From positions 248,001 to 312,000 of the forward strand of contig NZ_NHRJ02000002.1 of NCBI RefSeq assembly GCF_002220865.2: DNA of 64,000 nucleotides, given 5' to 3'. This DNA comes from Paenibacillus xerothermodurans. GTDB taxonomy: Bacteria; Bacillota; Bacilli; Paenibacillales; NBRC-103111. Shown piece after piece: positions 1 through 9,256 of the stretch (the first letter of the stretch is position 1; every line of letters begins with the position of its first letter). The notes beneath the pieces are model-generated. The model did no database searches, was not told where the DNA came from, and was given only the letters and a program-made list of their open reading frames with translations. The translations under genes were made by a program, and so were the position numbers.

Positions 1-1290
1 TTATCCTTTCGCCGAGCCAGCCAAATTCCCAGCCAGCCCGCCAGCTTGTTCCCGTTTTTCTTCAGCAGGCAGTTTCATAAAGTGCATCAAAATCGCACTG
101 ATAAAATACAGGATCGCGAATACCCACATAACTCCGTGCACACCAATGCTAGCGATAAATGCGCCTACGAGGGCCGGCGCTATGAAGTAGGATAGGCCTG
201 CACCGAAGTTGACAACGGCCATCGCGGAGCCTTTTTTGTCAGGCGCCAGCGACGTGACCAGTGCGGAGATAGGCACATATCCGGTCAGCGCCGCACCCAT
301 CAGCATGCCTGCGATCGTTAACATCAAGAAGTTGTGGCCAAAAATTTGCGGAGTATACAGCATAACCAATGTCATTACGCCGCAGCCGAAGCTGCCGATC
401 CACATGACTGTCTTGCGCCAACCCAACCATTTGTCGCTAATCCAAGGGATAACTATGTCAAATACAATGTTGGCAACCCACATTGTTCCCCACATCTGCA
501 GCCATTCTTCGGTGGTGAATCCATATTGCGAATTCAAATACAGCGGGAAAAATATTGGCAAAGCACCGATACCTGTGGTGTTGATTGTGCGAACGATCCC
601 GCCTATGGCGACCTTGGGATTTTCCACGCAAATGGTAAGGCCGCTGATCAAGCTCTTGAACGTTTCCTTAGGCTTAGTGGAACGCTCGCCAACCTCACCC
701 TTGACCACCAAGATTCCGATCAAACCGCCGACTACAACCCAAGCTACAGCACTCCATAGCAGGCCGATGTACCCGATTTTGGGAATCATGTATGCCGGGA
801 AGTAACTGCCCACCACGTACAAGCCTGCAATCCAGGCCGCCCAAAATACTCCGATCGCGGTTGCGAGCACTTTTTGCGGACTCCGGTAAGTGACCCATAC
901 CAAGAACGAGTAGCAAAACAACGGATAACCGAAACCGCGTATCGCATAAGTCGGCAGCATGACTGCGTAATTATGCTGTTCTAATCCAAATTTGATGAAC
1001 AGTACTTGACCGACCAACCATATCACCAGACCTAATATCATGGCCTTTCGCGGTCCCCAAGCCTCCGTCAGTACTCCTGAGAAGTAAGACGCGACAGCCA
1101 ACACGGCGCCATAGGCGGTAAACAGAGTGGCCGATTGTTGAATCGTTAGCCCTTGCTCAACCAGGTACGGAGACAGCCAACCGTGCTCCAGCCCGTCACC
1201 CACCATAAAAATTAGCGTCGCGATATATCCCCAAATCAGCGGCATCGGCAGACCGAACAGACTGCGTTCCTTGCCCGTAAGCGCGTTCAT
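1..1290 (-). CDS. MFS permease, polyol (ribitol/arabinitol) transporter-like
   Basis: A 429-residue major facilitator protein with about 12 hydrophobic segments. The N-terminal half carries the GPRKAMILG loop typical of the MFS loop 2-3 signature, and the overall sequence resembles the polyol permease (RbtT/DalT) branch. It probably imports a sugar alcohol or related sugar by proton symport. It is the last gene of a minus-strand operon with an isomerase, an alcohol dehydrogenase and a Gfo/Idh oxidoreductase, which supports uptake of their substrate. The stop codon lies on the first base of the window, so the gene is complete. ATG follows a GGGGTGG ribosome binding site. The exact substrate cannot be read from sequence. 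Confidence 0.85.
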   Translation of the reverse strand: MNALTGKERSLFGLPMPLIWGYIATLIFMVGDGLEHGWLSPYLVEQGLTIQQSATLFTAYGAVLAVASYFSGVLTEAWGPRKAMILGLVIWLVGQVLFIKFGLEQHNYAVMLPTYAIRGFGYPLFCYSFLVWVTYRSPQKVLATAIGVFWAAWIAGLYVVGSYFPAYMIPKIGYIGLLWSAVAWVVVGGLIGILVVKGEVGERSTKPKETFKSLISGLTICVENPKVAIGGIVRTINTTGIGALPIFFPLYLNSQYGFTTEEWLQMWGTMWVANIVFDIVIPWISDKWLGWRKTVMWIGSFGCGVMTLVMLYTPQIFGHNFLMLTIAGMLMGAALTGYVPISALVTSLAPDKKGSAMAVVNFGAGLSYFIAPALVGAFIASIGVHGVMWVFAILYFISAILMHFMKLPAEEKREQAGGLAGNLAGSAKG

Positions 1291-1321
1291 TTTACCACCC
1301 CAAATTGTCTGATAGTGTGCA

Positions 1322-1372
1322 ACACAACGCCTGTGCCTGCCGCAACGTTGACATGCGGCGAAGGCGTTGTGT
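1322..1372 (-). other. Intercistronic stem-loop in the polyol operon
   Basis: An 11-bp perfect inverted repeat, ACACAACGCCT at 1322-1332 and its complement at 1362-1372, encloses a second inverted repeat (338-344 with 354-359 in the 1300s). It occupies almost the whole gap between the isomerase stop and the permease start. There is no T-tract, so it is more likely an mRNA-stability or processing hairpin than a full terminator; it could lower permease expression relative to the upstream genes. Seen directly; role inferred. Confidence 0.6.
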
Positions 1373-1376
1373 CATG

Positions 1377-2237
1377 TTATCTTGCTAGCGGCTGCTTCCA
1401 TCCAATTTCTGTGATTTTTTGCTTCAAATAATCTATCGATGTTTGCGCGTACCAGTCCGGATCGGCCTTGCGGGTGTGGAACCCGACTTCCATCGCCAAA
1501 TAGCCTTTGTAATCGATTTCTTTTAACGCTTTCAGCGTGGAGTCAAAGTTGCATGTGCCTTGCCCAGGTGGCAGCCGGTCGATATCACTGATGTGCACAT
1601 GTCCGAGCTTGTCCTTCATCCGGTAAACATAATCGCTTGGCACTTCATTTCTGTACAATGCGTGGAACGTATCAAACATAACTTTCACATTGGACTCACC
1701 CGACTGCTCGCTCATGATGAGCGCATCATCAGCCGTCTCAACCAGATTGCTGTCGGTCGGCGTTGGCTCCACCACCAGCGTGACGCCCAACTCTTTCGCA
1801 TAACGCGCGACCTCCGTGAGTGCCTCCACCGAGTAATTCCATGCATCCGTCTGCTTCATACCGTACACCACCCAGCCGGCGATCCACATGACTGTCGGGC
1901 ATTCCCAATCGCTGGCCAATCGAACGATGTCTTTGTAATGCTTGATCGTAAACTCCCTTTCCTCTTTCAGCGGAGAGCTGGGATTGTTCCCCGGTCCGCC
2001 CCCTGGCGCAGGAAGCATGGAGGACACTGCCAGGTTATGTTCCCGCAAGCACTTTGCAATCTCTTTGCGGCGCTCGGCGGACACATAATCCGGCCAAGCA
2101 TGAGGGCTGGCGCAGCCGATCTCTATCGCATCGTAACCCATACGGGATAATCTTCTGATAACTTCGTCAAGCGGATACGATGGCACCCAAGTAGGAAAAG
2201 AGCTGTACACCCAAGTATTGAATGAAATACCTTTCAT
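1377..2237 (-). CDS. Sugar phosphate isomerase/epimerase (xylose-isomerase-like TIM barrel)
   Basis: About 286 residues of the AP-endonuclease-2/xylose isomerase-like TIM barrel family, related to D-tagatose/D-psicose 3-epimerases. Visible metal and substrate motifs are VVEPTPTD, MFDTFHA, GHVHISD and a late AMEVG, spaced as in this family (Glu, Asp, His, Glu metal ligands). ATG at 2237 was chosen because AGGAGG lies about 10 nt before it; a longer in-frame start at 2276 has no such site and would overlap the upstream gene. It lies 29 nt after the alcohol dehydrogenase in the same operon, so it probably epimerises or isomerises a ketose made by that enzyme. Substrate unknown. Confidence 0.85.
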   Translation of the reverse strand: MKGISFNTWVYSSFPTWVPSYPLDEVIRRLSRMGYDAIEIGCASPHAWPDYVSAERRKEIAKCLREHNLAVSSMLPAPGGGPGNNPSSPLKEEREFTIKHYKDIVRLASDWECPTVMWIAGWVVYGMKQTDAWNYSVEALTEVARYAKELGVTLVVEPTPTDSNLVETADDALIMSEQSGESNVKVMFDTFHALYRNEVPSDYVYRMKDKLGHVHISDIDRLPPGQGTCNFDSTLKALKEIDYKGYLAMEVGFHTRKADPDWYAQTSIDYLKQKITEIGWKQPLAR

Positions 2238-2266
2238 TGTTGATCGTCCTCCTGTCAGTGTGATGG

Positions 2267-3313
2267 TTACTCCCAAATAAATACTGCTTTCTCAGTTTTG
2301 CGTTCATCGAACAGCCTGAATGCGGTCGCCGCTTCTTCCAGCGGGAATGTATGGGTGATGAGTTTCTCAACCGGAATATTTTTTCTCACGATCAATTCCG
2401 TGATTTCATCGAACTCCTGGATCGGGAAGTACCATGAGCCAATGAGCGTAATTTGTTTGCGAATCAGCTGCTCGCTCGGACGGATGGTCGATTCCTTGCA
2501 TTCTCCGACGAATGCGACCCGCCCATGCGGCCGTACGCAATCCAGAGCCTGATTTTCCGCATGTGTGTTCCCGGAACAGTCAATTGCAGCGTCGGCCCCT
2601 CTGCCGTTTGTGATGGCCATAATCTCCTCGACAACCTTCACATGTTTTCCGTTTAAGGTGAAGTCGGCGCCCAGCTCCTTAGCGAGCTCCAACCGTTCGT
2701 CGATCATATCCACTGCGATAACGGTTGCACCAAGCGCTTTAGCTACAAGTATGCCTGCCCCACCCATTGGCCCCAGACCGAAGATCACCAACGTGTCTCT
2801 GCCGGAGATACCTAATCTTTTTTGCGCGTGATACAAAGTTCCAACAGCATCCGTCGATACCGCAGCAGCCGCATAGCTCAAACCATCCGGCAGTTTCATG
2901 CAATTCTTCTCAGGTACGACGATGTAATCCGCGTCTCCTCCATGCCGGTCAAACCCGATGCATTGCCATGATTTGCAGAACATCATATAACCGCTTTTAC
3001 AGTGAGCGCATTCACCGCACCCGTCAGCCAAGTAAACTGCTACCCGGTCTCCCTCCTTAATGCTGTTCACACCATCACCAACTCGCTCGACCACACCTGC
3101 CGGCTCGTGCCCGGGAATGATCGCGCCGGTCTTGGCTGCGTCGCCTCCAACGACCGCTTGTCCGTTCCCGTAATACAAACTCATATCGCTTCTGCAGATT
3201 GCCGACGCTTTCAACTTCACCAATACTTCACCCTGAGCCGGTGTCGGGATCGGAAACTCCTTAATTTCGACTCGTTTATCTCCTGGAAAAATGACGCCCT
3301 TCATAGTACTCAT
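2267..3313 (-). CDS. Zinc-dependent medium-chain alcohol/polyol dehydrogenase
   Basis: A 348-residue medium-chain dehydrogenase. The catalytic zinc site is visible as CRSDMS near residue 39 and GHEPAGVVERVGDGV, the structural zinc site as CGECAHCKSGYMMFCKSW, and the Rossmann nucleotide motif as FGLGPMGG. It likely oxidises a polyol or sugar hydroxyl with NAD(P). ATG at 3313 follows GGAGGG by 7 nt. It is the second gene of the catabolic operon, between the Gfo/Idh oxidoreductase and the isomerase. The family includes threonine, sorbitol and scyllo-inosose-type dehydrogenases; the substrate cannot be chosen from sequence alone. Confidence 0.88.
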   Translation of the reverse strand: MSTMKGVIFPGDKRVEIKEFPIPTPAQGEVLVKLKASAICRSDMSLYYGNGQAVVGGDAAKTGAIIPGHEPAGVVERVGDGVNSIKEGDRVAVYLADGCGECAHCKSGYMMFCKSWQCIGFDRHGGDADYIVVPEKNCMKLPDGLSYAAAAVSTDAVGTLYHAQKRLGISGRDTLVIFGLGPMGGAGILVAKALGATVIAVDMIDERLELAKELGADFTLNGKHVKVVEEIMAITNGRGADAAIDCSGNTHAENQALDCVRPHGRVAFVGECKESTIRPSEQLIRKQITLIGSWYFPIQEFDEITELIVRKNIPVEKLITHTFPLEEAATAFRLFDERKTEKAVFIWE

Positions 3314-3367
3314 GTGAATCCCTCCATTTTGGTCGACTGTCGTCTGTCCATATTCTCCAATTCGAGC

Positions 3368-4525
3368 TTACCTGTTGACGCTGACCCAGCTACCTTTTTC
3401 GCTGCTTTCCAAAATCGCATCCGTAATACACATCGAGATGTGGCCATCCTCGAACGTGGCAAAAGGAGCTCTGTCGGTGAGAGGATTTTTGCCCTCCCGG
3501 ATAAAATGATAAAAATTAAACATCATGTTCTTTAGAGCATCAGGCCAGCCTTCGTTATGTCCGCCGGGATGATGGATGAAGCCTCTTGCGTCCGGTGACA
3601 GCAAAGCGGGGTCTGCCAGAAGTATTTCGTTGGCCCTATCCCGATGACCGATCCACAGCCTGCTCGGCTCCTCCTGGTTCCAGTACGCTGAGCTTTTACT
3701 GCCGTTCACCTCGAAGCTCAGTCTATTTTTGCGGCCTGCGCTTACTTGGGACACGGTGAAATGCCCTCTTGCGCCGTCATCAAAGTGCAGCAGAACGGAG
3801 GCATAATCTTCAGTGTTTATCGCAACGTCTTCGAATTCAGCTTGGTCTGGCATGCTTTCGAACGTTGCAGCGCTGCCTTTTGGCTTCTTTCTGACAGGTA
3901 AAACCGTGGCTAGATCCGCAAACACTTTCACTATTTTTTTCCCGGTTACATGCTGCACCGTATCGCACCAGTGCGAACCGATGTCTGCTACCGCTCTAGA
4001 CCGGCCGCTTGCTTCGGGAGCCAGCCGCCAGTTATAGTCCGTTTCGTACAGCAGCCAGTCCTGCAAATAACTGCCGTGTATCAAGTTCACCTTGCCGAGC
4101 TGCTGATTTTGTATCATCGCACTAAGCTGTTGCACGAGCGGATATTGGCGATAATTGAAATTCACAGCATGCACAACTTTGTGCCGGCGGGCCATTGCAA
4201 GCAGCTCCGCTGTCTCAGCCGACGACATCGCCAGCGGTTTTTCCGATAGCACGTGCTTGCTCGCCAAAATAATTTCCTTGTTAATCGAGAAATGAAGATG
4301 ATTCGGAGTACAATTGTGAATTACTTGTATCTCAGGATCGGCCAGCATCTGGTGATGATCGTCATATGCTTTCGGAATACCAAGCTCTGCCGCCGTCTTC
4401 TCGGCGGATTGCCTGGTTCGGCCTGCCACTCCCACCACCTCCACGAAACCCAGCCGTTTCACTGCCTCTATATGGGTGGGTCCGATAAATCCGGTTCCGA
4501 TGATTCCAACTTTGATCTTGTTCAT
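3368..4525 (-). CDS. Gfo/Idh/MocA family oxidoreductase
   Basis: About 385 residues with the N-terminal Rossmann motif GIIGTGFIGPTH and the family EKPLA motif (SEKPLAMS), the lysine of which is the usual catalytic residue. The C-terminal half is the expected alpha/beta substrate domain, with DIGSHWCDT containing the family histidine. These enzymes oxidise or reduce sugars or inositols with NAD(P). ATG at 4525 is preferred over 4543 because GGAAA sits 9 nt upstream of it while the earlier ATG lacks a site. It is the first gene of the polyol operon, directly downstream of the regulated promoter at about 4585-4651. Confidence 0.87.
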   Translation of the reverse strand: MNKIKVGIIGTGFIGPTHIEAVKRLGFVEVVGVAGRTRQSAEKTAAELGIPKAYDDHHQMLADPEIQVIHNCTPNHLHFSINKEIILASKHVLSEKPLAMSSAETAELLAMARRHKVVHAVNFNYRQYPLVQQLSAMIQNQQLGKVNLIHGSYLQDWLLYETDYNWRLAPEASGRSRAVADIGSHWCDTVQHVTGKKIVKVFADLATVLPVRKKPKGSAATFESMPDQAEFEDVAINTEDYASVLLHFDDGARGHFTVSQVSAGRKNRLSFEVNGSKSSAYWNQEEPSRLWIGHRDRANEILLADPALLSPDARGFIHHPGGHNEGWPDALKNMMFNFYHFIREGKNPLTDRAPFATFEDGHISMCITDAILESSEKGSWVSVNR

Positions 4526-4584
4526 AGCGCTATTTCCTTTCATCTCACAGTCTAAGAAGTAACTTCATCAGCTGCCTTACACAC

Positions 4585-4651
4585 AGTATAAGAATTCATG
4601 AAACGCCAAATAAGCGGAATAATTTAACCTGGGGGGAGAAATTTTTAACCT
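4585..4651 (-). promoter_or_regulatory. Operon promoter with two AGGTTAAA direct repeats
   Basis: On the minus strand a TATACT -10 hexamer (4585-4590) has only a poor -35 (TTATTT, 4608-4613). Just upstream lie two identical AGGTTAAA octamers (4644-4651 and 4623-4630) whose starts are 21 bp apart, that is two helical turns on one DNA face. Weak -35 plus phased direct repeats is the classic layout of an AraC-activated promoter, and the AraC-type response regulator is the next gene. Repeats are seen directly; binding is inference. Confidence 0.5.
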
Positions 4652-4657
4652 CCCAAG

Positions 4658-6070
4658 TCAATCCGCTTCATCTGCAGTACTATTGCCGTGCTGTTTTCGG
4701 AATTCCGACGGCGTCAGTCCGAATTCTTTCTTAAACAACGTTCTGAAGTAACGATGGTCTACATACCCGATTTCTTCAGCAATTTCATTGATTTTCTTAT
4801 CTGTATTCAGCAGCATGTACTGTGCGTGTTTCATTCTGCGCCGGACAATATAGCGGACGAAATTGACTCCGGTCTGCTGCTTAAAAATCCGGCTCAACGT
4901 CACAGGATGAACTCCGACTACTTCAGCGACAGACTCCAGGCTGAGATTGGCGTCGTGCGATGTATCCACCAGCTGCAGCGCCTGCTCGAACCAATGCAAA
5001 CTCGGCTGGCTCTCGAGGCGGAGCACAGCGTATATCCCATCCAACACAAAGTGCCGAATTCTTTCCCGCAGCTCGACCCAGGTTTTATGCTTGGCGACCC
5101 ACTGCCACCAATAGTGAATTTTTTCTTCCTCCAAAAACACCACATCCGGCTTTGACAGCCCCTCATCGAGCAATGCCATCAAATTGACACATTCTTTCCT
5201 CAGCGAGGTGAAATCCAAGTCTTCCAGGTACCCGAGCCACTCTTCTAGAGCGGACTTAAGCTGCTCGTAATTGCCGGTTTTCGCAGCAGCGAGTATGTCT
5301 TGACGACGCTGTGCAGCCTGCTTGTGCGCATCTTTGCGGGCTTTACCTCTAGCAAGCGAGTCCTCCCGGACGCCATCGAAAAAACGCTCACTTTCCCATC
5401 TCTCGATGCCGGCAATCAAAGCAGTTGCAAAGTCCTCCTTCGCGCGAAAGCCTGCTGAGCCGGCGCCCGGTTGTTGTTGTACAATAGCACCCCCATAATC
5501 GAAGTTAATCGAAAAGGTGGCCAGTATGTCACCCGCATTTTCCTGCCATCGCTTGCGCAGTGCATCGGTATTCCCAAAATAAATCGCCTTGTATCGCCTT
5601 TCGTCAAACCACAAGCTTGTGTTATAACAGAGAATATCGTGAACAAATATATATTGGGCCGACAGCCTGCGCAGATGGCCCTCTATTTCCTTCATAAATC
5701 GGTCCTGCATGTCCAACTGTACTTTGTGTACAATGTCTCTTAATTCATCTCGGTCGGCAGGCTTGAGCAAATATCCTGTCGCCCCCAAATGCAATGCTTG
5801 CCGGGCGTATTCGAAATCATCGTAGCCGGACAGTATGACAACCTGCAAGTCGGGGTACAGCGGTCTCAGCGCACGCAATATGGCCAGGCCGTCCATCTCC
5901 GGCATGCGAATATCCATGAAGACGAGATCCGGCTGTACCACCGTGATCTGTGCCAAAGCGTCACGACCGAAACCCGCGTCAAAAATCTCTGCCAGCGGAA
6001 ATAACGTTTTCAACTTTTGAATGATGCTCAAACGGACTTCCTTTTCATCGTCGACAATACATATTTTCAT
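4658..6070 (-). CDS. AraC-type two-component response regulator (YesN family)
   Basis: A 470-residue protein: N-terminal receiver domain (about 1-120) with acidic pair Asp7/Asp8, phosphoacceptor Asp53 in the LVFMDIRMPEMDG stretch and Lys of LLKPADRDE; a long helical middle; and a C-terminal AraC DNA-binding domain (about 365-470) with the two helix-turn-helix units and the closing FRTLFKKEFGLTPSEFRKQ signature. It probably activates the adjacent polyol operon through the repeats at 4623-4651. It is divergent from its partner histidine kinase at 6153. ATG at 6070 follows GGAG-like AGAAAGACGC. The pair is the YesMN type, which typically senses extracellular carbohydrate. Confidence 0.9.
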   Translation of the reverse strand: MKICIVDDEKEVRLSIIQKLKTLFPLAEIFDAGFGRDALAQITVVQPDLVFMDIRMPEMDGLAILRALRPLYPDLQVVILSGYDDFEYARQALHLGATGYLLKPADRDELRDIVHKVQLDMQDRFMKEIEGHLRRLSAQYIFVHDILCYNTSLWFDERRYKAIYFGNTDALRKRWQENAGDILATFSINFDYGGAIVQQQPGAGSAGFRAKEDFATALIAGIERWESERFFDGVREDSLARGKARKDAHKQAAQRRQDILAAAKTGNYEQLKSALEEWLGYLEDLDFTSLRKECVNLMALLDEGLSKPDVVFLEEEKIHYWWQWVAKHKTWVELRERIRHFVLDGIYAVLRLESQPSLHWFEQALQLVDTSHDANLSLESVAEVVGVHPVTLSRIFKQQTGVNFVRYIVRRRMKHAQYMLLNTDKKINEIAEEIGYVDHRYFRTLFKKEFGLTPSEFRKQHGNSTADEAD

Positions 6071-6152
6071 AGCGTCTTTCTCCTAACACGCTTCCAGTAA
6101 TAGATCTCTGATACGGACAAGCAATCCTTCTATGTACGAGGTGAGATGAATC

Positions 6153-8009
6153 GTGCGGCAAATTCTGAATGCAGTAAGACGCCACATGGCAAACCTATCT
6201 TTGAAACAGAAGCTTTTTGTCATATTAGCAACCATTTCTATCATACCCACCATGGTAGTTGGTTATAGCTCCCAATATTTCATGTTTCGTTCCAGCACGG
6301 AGCATTCAGCGTCCATATCATCGCAGTATGTGGAGTTCGTCTCCCAGGATATCGATAACTATTTGCAGGAGCTAAGCCGGTCATTCGATGAACTTTTCAC
6401 TAACGCTGACTTCCAAAAATTTCTTGACACTCCGGCGGACGACTTGGTGGCGCAGGCCAACCACATCATTCAGTTTCAACCAATTCTCAAAAAAACACTG
6501 CCGTTCCACCACGAAATATTGGGTGTTTTGTACCTTGATCAAAAAGGAAAACATTATTTTTACTCATATCAAAAACAACTTAATCCAAATTACTCGTTTG
6601 CCGCAGACCCTCTGTACAAGTCGGCACTCTTGACGCGGAAACCTGAATTGACCGCGCCTCACGCTATGGGTTACACGCTTGCCAGTCAGGAAAACGTATT
6701 TTCCTTTGTGAGACCTGTGGTCAACTTAAATAACGGACAAATCACTGCATGGTTTATCATCGAGATCCGCGAAGACGCCATCAAAAACATGCTCAGCGCA
6801 AACGGAACCACATATAGACAAGAAGGCCAGCTGTTATTATACCATGATACAAAAGGGACTTCAGTGTCGCATACGAGCGTCCAGCCGGAACTGCTGCAAA
6901 AGCTCCGTTACGCCTTGGATAGGCAATCGCCTCGTAACGAAGAGGTGATCTTCACCTCTCAGGATGTTGAGTATGAAGCTACATTCACCGATATTCCGTA
7001 CGGCGGATGGAAGCTTGTCTGGCTAGCTCCTCTGAACAGCATCAATAAAGGCGTGGAACAATCGTATCATCTTACGCTGCTGATTGCGCTGGCCAGTCTT
7101 GCGGCCGCCCTGGTCATCGCGTTTCCGGTCATGAAATTTGTTCTGATGCCCTTGTACAAATTAAAAGAAGGCATGAGACGCCTCAGCTGCGGGGATTACT
7201 CCCCCATCGATATTAAACACAGCAACGATGAAATCGGCTTTCTAGTCACACGCTACAATCAGACACTGGTGGAATTACAAAGGCTGGAACAAGAGGTTTA
7301 CCAAAGCAAATTAAAAGAAAAAGAGCGCGAACTGCTGCAGCTGCAAGCCCAGATTAATCCGCATTTTTTGTTCAACACGCTGGAAACGGTTGAATCATAC
7401 GCCGCTCGTAATAACGGTGAAGCGGTCGGAGAGATGGTGCAGTCGGTCTCCAAAATGATGAGATACAATGTCAGGAACGACGGCGGATGGTCCCCCCTAA
7501 AAGATGAACTCTCATATATTAAGAACTTCCTGAAGATTCACTACTACCGCAACGGCAGCGATGTCTACGCCGAATTCCTGGTGGACCCGGCGTGCTTGGA
7601 CATTCCGGTTATGAAACTAAGCATTCAACCGTTTGTCGAAAACGCCATTAAATACGGCTGGAGCCCGAGCATGAGTGTCGATGAGTTCCTGGTCACGATC
7701 CAAGCCGAGCTCAAAGGGGATTTATTGTATATTGCGGTCCGCGATACGGGGGGCGGTATACCCGCAGACATCCTGGCAAAGCTGACACCATTGATACAGT
7801 CAAAAGGTGAAGTTATTGATCCCTATTTTCAGAAGCACACCGGCATCTACAATGTATACCGCCGTTTTCTGCTCGCTTATAACAATGAGATTGACTTCAA
7901 CATCACAGCGGTTCCAAGCGTTGGCACACAAGTCGAAATGTATGTGCCTTACCGCCGGCAAGTTGCCGCGGCTCCACAGCAGCCGCTGGCGGCCGCCGCG
8001 ATAAAATGA
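6153..8009 (+). CDS. Sensor histidine kinase (YesM family)
   Basis: A 618-residue membrane kinase. One membrane segment lies near residues 20-42, an extracellular sensor region follows, and a second segment lies near 305-330, then HAMP, then the His_kinase domain with QINPHFLFNTLE (phosphoacceptor His404). The ATPase part shows the N box QPFVENAIKYG and the G box DTGGGIP. The start is GTG at 6153, with GAGGTGA 8 nt upstream. It should phosphorylate the divergent AraC-type regulator at 4658-6070; the ligand is probably an extracellular sugar or polyol, inferred from the neighbouring catabolic operon. Confidence 0.92.
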   Translation: MRQILNAVRRHMANLSLKQKLFVILATISIIPTMVVGYSSQYFMFRSSTEHSASISSQYVEFVSQDIDNYLQELSRSFDELFTNADFQKFLDTPADDLVAQANHIIQFQPILKKTLPFHHEILGVLYLDQKGKHYFYSYQKQLNPNYSFAADPLYKSALLTRKPELTAPHAMGYTLASQENVFSFVRPVVNLNNGQITAWFIIEIREDAIKNMLSANGTTYRQEGQLLLYHDTKGTSVSHTSVQPELLQKLRYALDRQSPRNEEVIFTSQDVEYEATFTDIPYGGWKLVWLAPLNSINKGVEQSYHLTLLIALASLAAALVIAFPVMKFVLMPLYKLKEGMRRLSCGDYSPIDIKHSNDEIGFLVTRYNQTLVELQRLEQEVYQSKLKEKERELLQLQAQINPHFLFNTLETVESYAARNNGEAVGEMVQSVSKMMRYNVRNDGGWSPLKDELSYIKNFLKIHYYRNGSDVYAEFLVDPACLDIPVMKLSIQPFVENAIKYGWSPSMSVDEFLVTIQAELKGDLLYIAVRDTGGGIPADILAKLTPLIQSKGEVIDPYFQKHTGIYNVYRRFLLAYNNEIDFNITAVPSVGTQVEMYVPYRRQVAAAPQQPLAAAAIK

Positions 8010-8025
8010 GCCCAGTGATGGGCTC
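8008..8025. terminator. Short hairpin between convergent genes
   Basis: A 7-bp perfect stem, GAGCCCA and TGGGCTC, with loop GTGA, spans the kinase stop codon and reaches the stop of the convergent glycosyltransferase. There is no T-tract on either strand, so termination strength is doubtful; it may only protect the 3' ends. Confidence 0.35.
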
Positions 8026-9119
8026 TAGAACCGGGCATATAATTTTTCCAATTTGGCAGCCGTTCTGCGCCAACTGAACCGGCTGAGTGCCGTGCGCCGG
8101 GCTGCGCCGCCCATTTTTTTCGCCGCCCTCCGGTTCCTCGCAAGCTCGATGATAGGGAGCGCAAACTTGAGCGGATTCCGGTAGTCGTTGATCAGATAGC
8201 CGTTTTGCCGATGCTTTACAATTTCTTTGATGCCGCCGATATTGGACGCTATAACAGGCACACCTGTAGCCATGGCCTCCACATTGACGAGGCCAAACGC
8301 TTCATGCCTCTGCGAAGGGCAAACGAAACAATCCGCTGCGCGGTAAATGCGGTGGATGTTGTCATGTCGGATTTTGCCCATGAATCTTGCCGGAACACGC
8401 AGGCGTCGGGCGTGGGCCTTCAAGCTGCCGACATAACTCCTACTGCCCCTACCCGCTATCAACAGCCGCGCGAATGGTACCACCTTTCGCACTATGCTCA
8501 TCGCGTCGAGCAGCACATTCACACCTTTGCGTGGAATCACTCTTCCGGCGAACAGCACGGTGAACGAGCGGCGCACCTTATAGGTTCGTTTACTTCGCCA
8601 TTTTTGCTGCGTCGTAGGTGTGCTGAACCTCGCCAGATCTACCCCGAGATGGACCGTACGTATGACATGCCGGCAGATTGGAAACATTCGGCTTAAATTT
8701 TGCTTCAGCGACCGGCTGTTGGCAATGATCAAATCGGCGTGCCGCAAGCTGTCGGCAACCTTCTGTCTCCGCGGCACAAACGTTAATGAATGGAGAAATA
8801 AAACTACCGGGGTGTGCGGTGCAGCCGACTTTACTTGCGCCATACAATGAGGCCGGTTATCCACTTGAATGACGTCGAACGTCTTGTCTCTTATATACTC
8901 CAGTACAGAAGCGGTATATTTCTCCTCGGTGCCTGTCGGCACGCGAATAATAGTCACATTGCCAATCCGGCTTGTTCCACTCAAATGAGGCGATTGTCTG
9001 CTCACAATCGTTACCTCATGCTTTTGGGCGAGGCGCCTCGCGATGGCAAGTATACATATTTCCACCGAACCGCTGCCAGGAACGGGGATCTGTTCGGGAG
9101 CGACCATCAAAATACGCAA
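8025..9119 (-). CDS. Glycosyltransferase family 4, CotSA-like
   Basis: About 364 residues of the GT-B, GT4 family. The N-terminal donor/acceptor glycine loop reads EQIPVPGSGSVE, and the C-terminal domain has GRVIPRKGV, the EAFGLVNVEAMATG motif (the E-x7-E retaining signature) and VIASNIGG. It resembles the spore-coat glycosyltransferase CotSA of Bacillus, so a role in coat or envelope polysaccharide is plausible. TTG at 9119 was chosen: GAGGTG lies 6 nt upstream and the protein then begins MRILMVAPEQ, as in homologues; an ATG at 9251 would add 44 residues of non-homologous sequence. Independent gene, convergent with the kinase. Confidence 0.85.
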   Translation of the reverse strand: MRILMVAPEQIPVPGSGSVEICILAIARRLAQKHEVTIVSRQSPHLSGTSRIGNVTIIRVPTGTEEKYTASVLEYIRDKTFDVIQVDNRPHCMAQVKSAAPHTPVVLFLHSLTFVPRRQKVADSLRHADLIIANSRSLKQNLSRMFPICRHVIRTVHLGVDLARFSTPTTQQKWRSKRTYKVRRSFTVLFAGRVIPRKGVNVLLDAMSIVRKVVPFARLLIAGRGSRSYVGSLKAHARRLRVPARFMGKIRHDNIHRIYRAADCFVCPSQRHEAFGLVNVEAMATGVPVIASNIGGIKEIVKHRQNGYLINDYRNPLKFALPIIELARNRRAAKKMGGAARRTALSRFSWRRTAAKLEKLYARF

Positions 9120-9256
9120 AGTTATCACCTCACGGTTGGGGAATCGACAAGAGATGTTCGCTGATCTATGTATACTATGCCGACACTGCCTAACCTGTCT
9201 GGGAATTGACCACTTTTTGTGCGGCAGCTTTAAAGGGCTCACCGCCTTCATCTCAG

